Translations under genes and position numbers: made by a program
The notes under the pieces: generated by a model
Told to the model about the DNA's origin: nothing
Database searches by the model: none
Seen by the model: only the letters and a program-made list of their open reading frames with translations
NCBI GenBank assembly: GCA_023395255.1
Contig: JAEWZN010000007.1
Span: forward strand, 372,001-436,000
DNA: 64,000 nt
Direction of reading: 5' to 3'
Origin: Deferribacteres bacterium
GTDB taxonomy: Bacteria > Chrysiogenota > Deferribacteres > Deferribacterales > Geovibrionaceae
Part shown: positions 43,525 through 52,158 of the stretch, one piece after another
How the letters are laid out: each line of letters opens with the position of its first letter
Numbering within the stretch: the stretch's first letter is position 1

Positions 43525-43880
43525 GCCTGCCGCAGGCTGCGAGTGAGAAGAAACTACAGGACGCAGGTTTCTGCGAACTATTAGTAAAGGTGAGATACTC
43601 AGGCACATGGATGTGCCCGCGGAGCGCGTACCGGAGCGTATGCAACTCCAAGGACTGGAGTTGCGCCGTGCGAAGCGAAGCCTTGCTCCGCAAGGCGCGA
43701 GCGTGTGAGGAAACGGACAGGATGTACCGTTTCTGAACTATTAGTAAAACGGATGCAGGTATTTTTGTAATTAAACCGGGAGGCACAGGAAGTGCCGACG
43801 CCGTGCGAAGCGAAGCCGTGTTCACCACGGCGCGAGCGTGTACAAAAATACCACAGCATGTAGGTATTTTTGTAATTAAG
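43525..43880 (+). repeat. modular GGA-hairpin intergenic repeats, block 4 (before response regulator)
   Basis: Same modules as before der. Hairpin A: GGCACAT/ATGTGCC (43602-43617), AACTCCA/TGGAGTT (43644-43662), GGCAC/GTGCC (43782-43796). Linker GCCGTGCGAAGCGAAG. Hairpin B: GCCTGC/GCAGGC (43525-43537), GCCTTGC/GCAAGGC (43680-43696), GCCGTG/CACGGC (43815-43831). Hairpin C: AGAAACTAC/GCAGGTTTCT (43549-43572), AAACGG/CCGTTT (43711-43732), ACAAAAATACC/GGTATTTTTGT (43842-43873). Tails GAACTATTAGTAAA or GTAATTAA. All A and C loops show GGA except the last (GCA). TAGGAGG just after the block is the ribosome site of the next gene. Confidence 0.85.
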
Positions 43881-43893
43881 TAGGAGGTCAGAT

Positions 43894-44262
43894 ATGGCAT
43901 ATTCGGTATTGGTTGTCGATGACGAATCGGAGATCAGGCTGCTTTACCGCACAGAGCTTGAAGACAGCGGCTATAAAGTATTTGAAGCTTCAAACAGTGC
44001 CGAGTGCTTTAAGATACTTGAGAAGGAGAAGATAGATGTTATCCTCCTTGACATCAAGCTTAAAGGCGAAAGCGGCATAGACATACTCCAGGAGATCACC
44101 AAAAAGTACAAAACGGTGAAAACAATCCTCGCAACGGCTTACAGCGCCTATCAGGATGACTTTTCCACATGGCTGGCCGATGGTTATTGGGTTAAGTCCC
44201 CGTCTGATCTGGAGTCTCTTTTGACCGAGATCTCGACCGTTATAAAGAAGAACAAAGTCTGA
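43894..44262 (+). CDS. single-domain response regulator
   Basis: A 122-aa receiver domain with no output domain. The acidic pair VVDDES is at residues 6-11, the phosphorylated Asp in VILLDIKLKG near 53, the switch Thr in ILATAYSAY near 83 and the conserved Lys in WVKSPSD near 104. The usual K-P(F) is K-S-P here. Such stand-alone receivers relay phosphate or act like CheY. It is not next to a histidine kinase or flagellar genes; instead it is preceded by a long repeat-filled leader and followed by alpha-glucan genes. Confidence 0.9.
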   Translation: MAYSVLVVDDESEIRLLYRTELEDSGYKVFEASNSAECFKILEKEKIDVILLDIKLKGESGIDILQEITKKYKTVKTILATAYSAYQDDFSTWLADGYWVKSPSDLESLLTEISTVIKKNKV

Positions 44263-44356
44263 GCGTAAGCGAACCGTATCTGTATCTGAAATATAAAATA
44301 AGCGGCGTTAAAACTGCGCCCTGAAATAAAAACAGCATAAACAGCGAGAGGATAGA

Positions 44357-46855
44357 ATGAAAGCAGTGGTTATGGCCGGCGGATTCGGAACAAGGATTCA
44401 GCCTCTTACATCCAGCGTTCCGAAGCCTATGATTCCGGTTATGAACAAACCTATGATGGAGTACATTATCGACTCCCTGAAAAACGCGGGGATTGTGGAT
44501 ATAGTAATCCTACTTTATTTCAAGCCCGAAGTTATCAAAAGCTATTTCGGCGACGGCAGCAGCAAAGGGGTGAACATCCGCTATGTTCAGCCGGATGATG
44601 ATTACGGAACAGCGGGAGCGGTCAAAAAGGCCGAAGCGTATCTTGATGAGCGGTTCATAGTGATGAGCGGTGACCTCATTACTGATTTCAGCATACAGGA
44701 GATAATAGGCTACCACGACTTCAAAGAGTCCAAAGCCACCATAACCCTTACCTCCGTGCCCGATCCTCTCCAGTTCGGCGTGGTGATAACAGACAAGGAA
44801 GGGCAGATAGTCCGTTTTCTGGAAAAACCGGGCTGGGGCGAGGTTTTCAGCGATACAATCAACACCGGCATATATGTTTTTGAGCCGGAAGTTCTGAAAT
44901 ACATACCTGAGAACAGCAACTTCGACTTCTCCAAGGATCTCTTCCCCAAGCTGATGGCTGGCGGAACGAAGATTTACGGCTACAACGCCAAAGGTTACTG
45001 GCGTGATGTGGGCAACCCCGATTCCTACCGCGCCGCACTGCAGGACATTCTTGCGGGCGAAGTGGAACTGCCTCTGGCGGGAACGCCGAATGAGCAGGAC
45101 AACGGAATCTGCTACATGGGCACAGATGTGGAAGTGGGCGAAGGCGCGGTTTTCGAGGGGCTTGTTCTTCTCGGTGACGGCTGCGTCATAGGAAAAAACG
45201 CCAAAATCAAGGACACTGTAATAGGCAGAGGATGCACCATCGGAGACGATACATCAGTGGAGTCATCCATACTGTGGGAAAATGTTGAAACAGGTTACGC
45301 CTGCAATATAAAGAACGCCGTTCTCTGCAACGGGGTAAAGCTCGGCAAAAAGGTTCTGGGGGAAAGCGGCTTCATAATCGCTCAGGATACTGAGGTGGGC
45401 AACTACGTAATATTCGAGAAGGATGTTATGGTGTGGCCTAACAAGCAGATAGAGGAAAGCTCAATAGTGAGCAGCAACCTTATCTGGGGCGATAAATGGA
45501 AGAAATCCATATTCGAGGGGGGGAAGGTTTCCGCCCGCACAAATGTGGAGATGAGCCCCGAACTGGCGGCCAAGCTCGGCTCTGCCTTCGGCAGTCAGCT
45601 TCCCGCGGGTTCCCGTGTGCTTCTCAGCCGTGACTATCACAGAGGTTCACGCATGCTTAAACGCTGCTTCCTCGGCGGTCTGCTCTCAACAGGAGTAAAC
45701 GCCACAGATGTGCGCATGTCCCCCGTACCGGTGATGACGCACAAGCTCTCCACCTTCGGGGAGGTTGCGGGTGTGTATTTCCGTCAGTCGCAGACCGATT
45801 CCACCCACACGGAGATTCTGTTCTTTGATGAGCACGGAAGCCCCATCGACTCCAACTTTGAGAAAAATATAGAGCGCGTCTTCTTCCGCGAGAACTTCCG
45901 CCGCGCCTCCCACGAGGAGATAGGCGAAATATACGAGCAGCCCATGGTGAAGGAGTTCTACCGGGAAAGCTTCATGCGCAACATAGACATATCCCTTGTG
46001 AAAACCCGCAGGTTCAAGCTTGTTGTGGATCTTATGAACGGCACAACGGATAACGTCTACCCCGAAATCCTCAACAAAACAGGCACGGATTCGGTAATCC
46101 TCAACGCATATCAGGACGAGAAGAAGCTCTCCAAAACCATCCACCAGCTTGCCACATCCATCAGGGAAGTGTCAGAGATTGTGAAGGTTATGGAGGCCGA
46201 CCTCGGCTTTGTAATATACCCGCACGGCGAGAGGCTGAACATAATCACCAACGAGGGGAAAAGCTTCCGCTCCGACAGGGCGCTGATGTTCATCCTGAAG
46301 CTTATGGATCTCACCGCAAAGAAGAAGAACAGGGTGTACCTGCCCGCTTATGCTCCCACTGTGCTTGATAAGGAGCTCAGAAATGTGGAGATAGTAAGGG
46401 GGAAGATCGCAGGGCTCAAGAGCGAGTATCTGCGTAACTTTGACTTTGTGGGGAACCTCAGTAACAACTATATGTTCACCGACAACGGAACCAACACCGA
46501 CTCGATGTTCGCCTCCATAAAAATCCTTGAACTGCTGGCGAAGGTCAGCTTAAGCGTTTCGGATATTATGAAGCTTATCCCCGCATACTACTTCGTGCAT
46601 AATGTGATCAACTGCCCGCTTGAACTCAAGGGTTTCCTGATGCGCAAGATGAGCGAGGAGGCCATGGATAAGGAGGCCTCTTTCCTTGACGGAATAAAAA
46701 TACTCCTCGGTGCGAGAGGCTGGGTGCATATGGTCCCTGATCAGTATTCGGCGAATGTGCATGTGTATGTGGAGTCCATGTCCGAGGCGGACGGAAAAGA
46801 ACTTCAGGATGAATACATAGACAAAATCCAGTCATGGCTGGAGGAACAGGCCTGA
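44357..46855 (+). CDS. sugar nucleotidyltransferase fused to phosphohexomutase-like domain
   Basis: An 832-aa fusion. Residues 1-230 are a nucleotidyltransferase: VVMAGGFGTRIQPLTSSVPKPMIPV, GDLITDFSIQE, FLEKPGWGEVFSDTINTGIYV and YWRDVGNPDSYR. Residues about 250-370 form hexapeptide LbH repeats (VIGRGCTIGDDTSVESSILW). Residues 390-830 resemble a phosphoglucomutase/phosphomannomutase fold, but the active-site serine region is divergent (YFRQSQTDSTHTEI), so mutase activity is doubtful. Proteins of this layout are known from cyanobacteria and deep-branching bacteria as mannose-1-P guanylyltransferase/PMM fusions. In this cluster it might instead make an NDP-glucose for GlgA; this is not proven. 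Confidence 0.8.
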   Translation: MKAVVMAGGFGTRIQPLTSSVPKPMIPVMNKPMMEYIIDSLKNAGIVDIVILLYFKPEVIKSYFGDGSSKGVNIRYVQPDDDYGTAGAVKKAEAYLDERFIVMSGDLITDFSIQEIIGYHDFKESKATITLTSVPDPLQFGVVITDKEGQIVRFLEKPGWGEVFSDTINTGIYVFEPEVLKYIPENSNFDFSKDLFPKLMAGGTKIYGYNAKGYWRDVGNPDSYRAALQDILAGEVELPLAGTPNEQDNGICYMGTDVEVGEGAVFEGLVLLGDGCVIGKNAKIKDTVIGRGCTIGDDTSVESSILWENVETGYACNIKNAVLCNGVKLGKKVLGESGFIIAQDTEVGNYVIFEKDVMVWPNKQIEESSIVSSNLIWGDKWKKSIFEGGKVSARTNVEMSPELAAKLGSAFGSQLPAGSRVLLSRDYHRGSRMLKRCFLGGLLSTGVNATDVRMSPVPVMTHKLSTFGEVAGVYFRQSQTDSTHTEILFFDEHGSPIDSNFEKNIERVFFRENFRRASHEEIGEIYEQPMVKEFYRESFMRNIDISLVKTRRFKLVVDLMNGTTDNVYPEILNKTGTDSVILNAYQDEKKLSKTIHQLATSIREVSEIVKVMEADLGFVIYPHGERLNIITNEGKSFRSDRALMFILKLMDLTAKKKNRVYLPAYAPTVLDKELRNVEIVRGKIAGLKSEYLRNFDFVGNLSNNYMFTDNGTNTDSMFASIKILELLAKVSLSVSDIMKLIPAYYFVHNVINCPLELKGFLMRKMSEEAMDKEASFLDGIKILLGARGWVHMVPDQYSANVHVYVESMSEADGKELQDEYIDKIQSWLEEQA

Positions 46856-46857
46856 GT

Positions 46858-48957
46858 ATGAAGAAACTGAATCTCGCTTTTTTATGGCATATGCACCAGC
46901 CCTTCTATAAGGACGGGCAGGACGGAACATACCACATGCCGTGGGTGTTCCTGCACGCCGTGAAGGATTACTACGAGATTCCAGCCTACCTGAAAGAATA
47001 TAAGGGGATAAGGCAGACCTTTAACCTTGTCCCCTCTCTTCTTGTCCAGCTTAAGGACTATGAAGATATAAATGTTGACGACATTTTTTTCAGAACCATG
47101 CTGAAAAAACCCTCCGAGCTCACATCGGAGGAGAGATGCGGGCTTGTGCCCCAGCTTTTCATGGCAAACTTCGCCAACATGATCGCCCCTTTCCGGAGGT
47201 ATGCGGAGCTTTACAGCAAAAACAGCCGCAGCGGCATGTTTGAGAACACGGAAAGGCTGTTCAGTGATGCGGAGATACTGGATTTGCAGGTGCTTTACCT
47301 GCTCAGTTGGACAGGGAACTTCTTCCGCAGGGAATACCCGCTCATTGAAAGCCTTATCGCAAAGGGGAAAGGCTACACTCAGGAAGATAAAATCAGCCTG
47401 ATGGAAACCCTGTGCGAAGCGGTGAGGCGGATAATCCCCCTTTACAGGGAACTGCAGGATGCGGGGAGCATAGAGGTTTCCGCCACTCCGTTTTACCACC
47501 CCATACTGCCCCTGCTCATAGATCTGGATTCCGCCAAGGAAGCCATGCCGGAGATACCCATGCCCGCCGCCTTCGGCGATTTCGGACGTGACCCTCAGTG
47601 GCATGTGGAAGCGGCTGTGAAATATTATGAAGATATTTTCAGCAGCAGACCTTCCGGTATGTGGCCGGCGGAAGGAAGTATCAGCGGGCGGGCGGCGGAG
47701 CTTTTTTCCGCTAACGGAGTAAAATGGATCGCCAGTGACGAGGATGTTCTGGCGGGTTCATCAGGTCTGAATTTCTCCGTTTCGGCGGAGAGGAAAAAGC
47801 TTTACCGCAGGCATTATTACGAAACAGCAAACGGGAAGATAAATATATTCTTCCGTGACAAAATATTAAGCGATCTGATCGGCTTCACCTACAGCGGTAT
47901 GGATGCGGCAAAAGCAGCGGATGACTTTGTGGCGAAGCTTAAGGTTATATACGATTCGGTGGATGAATCCTGCGTAGTTCCTGTGATTCTGGACGGGGAG
48001 AACGCATGGGAATACTACCCTGAAAACGGGGAGAAGTTCTTCCGTGCCCTCTATGAGCGGATCGGTCGTGAAAAATGGATAAACACCGTAACCATGTCAG
48101 AGGCTGCGGAGCTTGCGGATGTGCCGCAGGCGGAACTGGATAAAATCCGTGCGGGCTCATGGATATACGGCAACTTCACCACATGGCTCGGTCACAGGGA
48201 AAAGAACGAGGCATGGAGACTGCTCAACGCGGCAAGACAGGCTGTGGACAAGGCTCTGGATGCGGATAAGAAAGAAAAAGCCATGAACGAGATACGCATA
48301 GCTGAAGGGAGCGACTGGTTCTGGTGGTTCGGCGATGACCATTTCAGTCTTCAGGCGGATGTGTTCGACAAGCTGTTCAGGGGGTATCTGATCAATGCGT
48401 ACAGAATCCTCGGAACCGGCATACCGCAGGAGCTTTATATCCCCATAAAACGTTCCTACAAATCGGGGCTTATAAGAAAACCGAAGTATTTTCTCACTGC
48501 CGTTCCGGACGGCGAGGTGACAAGCTTTTTCGAATGGCTCAGCGCAGGGGAGTTTGATCTCAAGTTTGACTCAGGGGCTATGCATGCCTCATCAAATGTG
48601 CTCCGCAGGCTTTTCTTCGGGTATGATGCGGAAAATTTGTACCTGCGAATAGAAGGTGCCTTTAACGGAGCCATGGACAAGGGTTATGAGATAGAGACAG
48701 AGGTAACGGGAAGCAGCCCAGCCAAGTTCCGCATCCCCCTGAAAACAGGAAGAGGAGAAAACGGCGGCGGCATAAAATGGGGCATAAACCGCATAGCGGA
48801 AATTGCCCTGCCGCACAGAAATATGCCCGACAACACCGGAAGGCTTTATATAATATTCCGTCTGCTTAAGGACGGCGAGGCGGTGGAACGCGCACCGCAG
48901 TATAATATGGTCGAGGTCGATCTCTCCGATAACTTCGGTGACGACTGGATAGTATAA
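46858..48957 (+). CDS. GH57 glycoside hydrolase (alpha-amylase-like)
   Basis: A ~699-aa GH57 enzyme. It begins LAFLWHMHQPFYKD, the conserved motif 1 with metal or substrate histidines. The nucleophile region is GMWPAEGSISGRAAELF and the acid/base region VILDGENAWEYYPENG. The last ~200 residues form a beta-rich domain typical of this subgroup. Such proteins act on alpha-1,4-glucans; specificity is not clear from sequence. I set the start at ATG 46858, three bases after the previous stop, rather than the upstream GTG/ATG candidates that overlap the previous gene. No signal peptide, so it works on intracellular glucan. Confidence 0.85.
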   Translation: MKKLNLAFLWHMHQPFYKDGQDGTYHMPWVFLHAVKDYYEIPAYLKEYKGIRQTFNLVPSLLVQLKDYEDINVDDIFFRTMLKKPSELTSEERCGLVPQLFMANFANMIAPFRRYAELYSKNSRSGMFENTERLFSDAEILDLQVLYLLSWTGNFFRREYPLIESLIAKGKGYTQEDKISLMETLCEAVRRIIPLYRELQDAGSIEVSATPFYHPILPLLIDLDSAKEAMPEIPMPAAFGDFGRDPQWHVEAAVKYYEDIFSSRPSGMWPAEGSISGRAAELFSANGVKWIASDEDVLAGSSGLNFSVSAERKKLYRRHYYETANGKINIFFRDKILSDLIGFTYSGMDAAKAADDFVAKLKVIYDSVDESCVVPVILDGENAWEYYPENGEKFFRALYERIGREKWINTVTMSEAAELADVPQAELDKIRAGSWIYGNFTTWLGHREKNEAWRLLNAARQAVDKALDADKKEKAMNEIRIAEGSDWFWWFGDDHFSLQADVFDKLFRGYLINAYRILGTGIPQELYIPIKRSYKSGLIRKPKYFLTAVPDGEVTSFFEWLSAGEFDLKFDSGAMHASSNVLRRLFFGYDAENLYLRIEGAFNGAMDKGYEIETEVTGSSPAKFRIPLKTGRGENGGGIKWGINRIAEIALPHRNMPDNTGRLYIIFRLLKDGEAVERAPQYNMVEVDLSDNFGDDWIV

Positions 48958-49029
48958 ATATCTTGCGAAGCGGGTTAAAACTTTTAATCCGCTCCGCATG
49001 TGCAGCATAAACAAACAGGAAGAATAATT

Positions 49030-51045
49030 ATGAAGATGCCGTTTCTTTTCGGAATACACTGCCACCAGCCGGTGGGGAATTTCAGCCATGTTGTGGACGA
49101 GGCTGTGGAGCGCTGTTATGCGCCTTTTATGGAGGCGGCGCTGCTTTATCCGCAGTTCCGCTTCGCGGTTCATTACAGCGGCTGGCTCCTTGATTACATC
49201 AGGCAGCACCACAAGGGCGTTTTCGGCAGTATGAAGAAGCTGGCGGATAATAACCAGATAGAGTTTTTCACCGGCGGGTATTACGAGCCCGTGCTTTCAG
49301 CCATCCCCTCGCAGGACAGAAGGGGGCAGATAGAAAAGCTCAGCAGCTACATTAACAACCATTTCGGGCAGATGCCGGACGGTCTCTGGCTCACTGAGCG
49401 TGTCTGGGACCCGGCTATTATCACGGATGTCACAGAAGTCGGTGTGCGGAATATGATTGTGGATGACTATCACTTCATTTCCGCAGGGTATTATAAAGAG
49501 ATGCTGAACGGCTACTACATATCCGAGCAGGACGGCAGGAGAGTAAACCTCTTCCCCATAGATAAGAATCTGCGCTACCTCATTCCGTTTAAGGAGGAGG
49601 CGGCGATAGTGGAGTATCTGGAAAAAACCGCTGACAGCTGCGGGAAATGCTCTGTGATATTCGACGACGGAGAGAAGTTCGGCGTATGGCCTCATACCTA
49701 TGAATGGGTGTACGAAGATGGCTGGCTGGAAAGGTTCCTTGATGTGGTTATCTCATCAGACAAATGCGAGTTCGCGTTCTTCGGCGAAACCGCCGACAGG
49801 GTGAAGCCCGCGGGACTGGCGTATCTGCCCATAACCTCATACCATGAAATGGGGGAATGGTCGCTCTTTGCAGGCAGGATAGAGGAAATGGAAAAGCTTC
49901 AGGAGCACCTTAATGCAGAAGGGCAGGAGGAAGCTGCTGAGGTTTTCGTTAAAGGGGGCATATGGAAAAATTTCTTTGCCAAGTACCCTGAAAGCAACCG
50001 TATTCATAAACGCGCACTGAGGCTCAGCGGCTATGCGGCGGAGATGCAGGACGAAGCGCTGACTGAGGCTCTTTACAAGGCGCAGTGCAATGATACCCTG
50101 TGGCACGGCATATTCGGCGGGCTTTACCTGCCGAACCTGCGCAACAACTCATGGAGCTTCATAATCGAGGCGGAGAAGGAGTATGAGCGCCTTGCAAGAA
50201 ATCTTCCTATGGTGGAGACCGCTGATCTGGATTATGACGGCTATGACGATGCCTATGTCCGTATGAACCTGTTTAACGCCAGCTTCACCTCAAGGGACTG
50301 CGGGCAGATGACCACCCTTGAGCTTAAACGAAATAACGTTAACCTTATCAATACAATATCCAGAAGAAAAGAGGCGTACCACGCTATGCTTCTGAAAGAA
50401 AAAAACGAGGACGAACAGAAAAGCGGCATATCCACCATACATGATCTCAATGTGGAAATAACGGACGAGATGAAAGCCATGCTTGTTTATGACTGGTACA
50501 ACAAAAACTCGTTCATAGATCACGTAGTGTCTGAATTTGAGGCTGAGAAGTTTGCCTCATGCTCATTTGCGGAGCTTTCGGACTTTACAAACCAGCCTGC
50601 GGAGATGACTGCGGAGGCGGATTCTCTCACTTTTAGGCGCAAAGGCGGCATATACCACAGCGGCGTGACATACAGTGCGGAGATAATAAAGAGATACAGT
50701 TTCACAGATGAAGCAGTGGAGTTTAAGACCGAGCTTGTGACAGACTGCCCGGCGGAGCTGACTTATGTCTGCGAGATGAACTTCCACCTCTGGGACATGA
50801 CGGGTATCACCGTGAACGGTGAAGAGTGCGGCATGTGCCATAAGGGCGGCTCGTTTGAAATAACCGACGGAATCACAGGCAGAATAATCCTTGAGACTGA
50901 TGCGGGAAGTGCCGCCTCTGATATTTTCTCCACTGTTTCCCAGTCGGAGAAAGGCGTTGATCTCACCGCGCAGGGAGTTTCCCTGTTTATCCCTGTCAGG
51001 TTTAAGGGCAGGGCGGGCTTCGCAGGAAGACTCAGGGCGGAATGA
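49030..51045 (+). CDS. GH57 4-alpha-glucanotransferase-like enzyme
   Basis: A ~671-aa GH57 protein very close in layout to archaeal 4-alpha-glucanotransferases (about 650-660 aa). The N-terminus FGIHCHQPVGNF and AVERCYAPFMEA match that subgroup. Catalytic Glu is in WLTERVWDPAI, and the Asp in VIFDDGEKFGVWPHTYEW. C-terminal beta-sandwich domains (DUF1925/1926 type) follow. It transfers glucan segments between chains. AGGAAG is found 7 bases before ATG 49030; a longer frame from GTG 49000 is less likely. Between it and the previous gene lies an AGCGGGTTAAAA/TTTTAATCCGCT hairpin (48967-48993). Confidence 0.88.
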   Translation: MKMPFLFGIHCHQPVGNFSHVVDEAVERCYAPFMEAALLYPQFRFAVHYSGWLLDYIRQHHKGVFGSMKKLADNNQIEFFTGGYYEPVLSAIPSQDRRGQIEKLSSYINNHFGQMPDGLWLTERVWDPAIITDVTEVGVRNMIVDDYHFISAGYYKEMLNGYYISEQDGRRVNLFPIDKNLRYLIPFKEEAAIVEYLEKTADSCGKCSVIFDDGEKFGVWPHTYEWVYEDGWLERFLDVVISSDKCEFAFFGETADRVKPAGLAYLPITSYHEMGEWSLFAGRIEEMEKLQEHLNAEGQEEAAEVFVKGGIWKNFFAKYPESNRIHKRALRLSGYAAEMQDEALTEALYKAQCNDTLWHGIFGGLYLPNLRNNSWSFIIEAEKEYERLARNLPMVETADLDYDGYDDAYVRMNLFNASFTSRDCGQMTTLELKRNNVNLINTISRRKEAYHAMLLKEKNEDEQKSGISTIHDLNVEITDEMKAMLVYDWYNKNSFIDHVVSEFEAEKFASCSFAELSDFTNQPAEMTAEADSLTFRRKGGIYHSGVTYSAEIIKRYSFTDEAVEFKTELVTDCPAELTYVCEMNFHLWDMTGITVNGEECGMCHKGGSFEITDGITGRIILETDAGSAASDIFSTVSQSEKGVDLTAQGVSLFIPVRFKGRAGFAGRLRAE

Positions 51046-51114
51046 TCGGTTGATCGCCTGAAAGTACAGGTATATTATTATATTCATACGGTTTGAATAA
51101 CAAAAGGGAGCAAA

Positions 51115-52158
51115 ATGTCGGAACTCAGGTTTGACCCTGTTAAACAGAAATGGAGCGTAATCGCCACCGAGCGCAGCCGCAGACCCCACGATTTCCTCGT
51201 GGAGCGTCAGGACTATGCCCAGGGTGAAAAAACACATATAAACTGCCCCTTCTGCTACGGAAATGAGGTTCACACCCCCCATGAAATTTACGCCATGCGC
51301 GCATTCGGCAAAAAGAACGATGCCAACTGGCTCACCCGTGTTGTCCCCAACAAGTACCCCGCCTTCGGCATTGAGGGGGAACTTAAAAGGAGCGGCAGCG
51401 GGATATACGACACAGTGACGGGAATAGGCGCACACGAAGTCATAATAGACACCCCCGTGCACTCCATGCGCCTGAAAACCTACGACAGAATGACCGTTTA
51501 CAACTTGTTTTACACATTCAGGGAGCGGGTGCGGGATCTCTCAAACGATACAAGGTTCCGCTACATAATGCCTTTTAAAAACTACGGCCTCGGCTTCGGA
51601 ACCAGCATCACCCATCCGCATTCGCAGGTGATCGCGCTCCCTGTTGTGCCGAACATTCTCAAAACCAAGCTGAAAAGCGCCAAGGAGCACTACAGGCGAA
51701 AGGAACGCTGCATCTTCTGTGACATACTTGAGCAGGAGCACAAGGACAACAGCCGCATAGTGTACGAGAATCAGGACTTCATCGCCTTCTGCCCCTATGC
51801 CTCAAGCTTCCCGTTTGAACTGTCCATCTACCCCAGACAGCACGGGCACAGTTTCTCTGTGATCACCGAGAGCGGGCTGACCAGCCTCGCTGACATGATA
51901 ACGGAGATTTTCCACAGGCTGGACAAGGTGCTGGAAGACCCGCCGCTGAATATGGTTATACATACCTCGCCCCCGCTGAATTACCGTCCGGGCAAGCCGG
52001 ACTTCTGGCACAGCATAAAGTTTGACTACCACTGGCATATAGAAATAGCGCCCAGACTCACAGGCTACGCGGGCTTTGAGTGGGGGACAGGCTTCCACAT
52101 CAATCCCGTTCGTCCCGAAGAGGCGGCGGAATACCTCAGGCAGGCGGGGGGCGTATGA
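51115..52158 (+). CDS. GalT-family nucleotidyltransferase (galactose-1-P uridylyltransferase or ADP-glucose phosphorylase type)
   Basis: A 347-aa HIT-superfamily enzyme. Zinc-binding CPFCYGNE and CIFCDILE pairs are intact, NKYPAF is the phosphate-binding strand, and the active site is THPHSQVIAL with His as nucleophile. The usual GalT motif is HPHGQ; Ser in place of Gly is seen in ADP-glucose phosphorylase-like members. As it sits between a GH57 glucanotransferase and a GlgA-type synthase, moving NMP between glucose-1-P and a nucleotide for glycogen metabolism is a likely role. GGGAG precedes ATG 51115; the stop overlaps glgA. Confidence 0.85.
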   Translation: MSELRFDPVKQKWSVIATERSRRPHDFLVERQDYAQGEKTHINCPFCYGNEVHTPHEIYAMRAFGKKNDANWLTRVVPNKYPAFGIEGELKRSGSGIYDTVTGIGAHEVIIDTPVHSMRLKTYDRMTVYNLFYTFRERVRDLSNDTRFRYIMPFKNYGLGFGTSITHPHSQVIALPVVPNILKTKLKSAKEHYRRKERCIFCDILEQEHKDNSRIVYENQDFIAFCPYASSFPFELSIYPRQHGHSFSVITESGLTSLADMITEIFHRLDKVLEDPPLNMVIHTSPPLNYRPGKPDFWHSIKFDYHWHIEIAPRLTGYAGFEWGTGFHINPVRPEEAAEYLRQAGGV

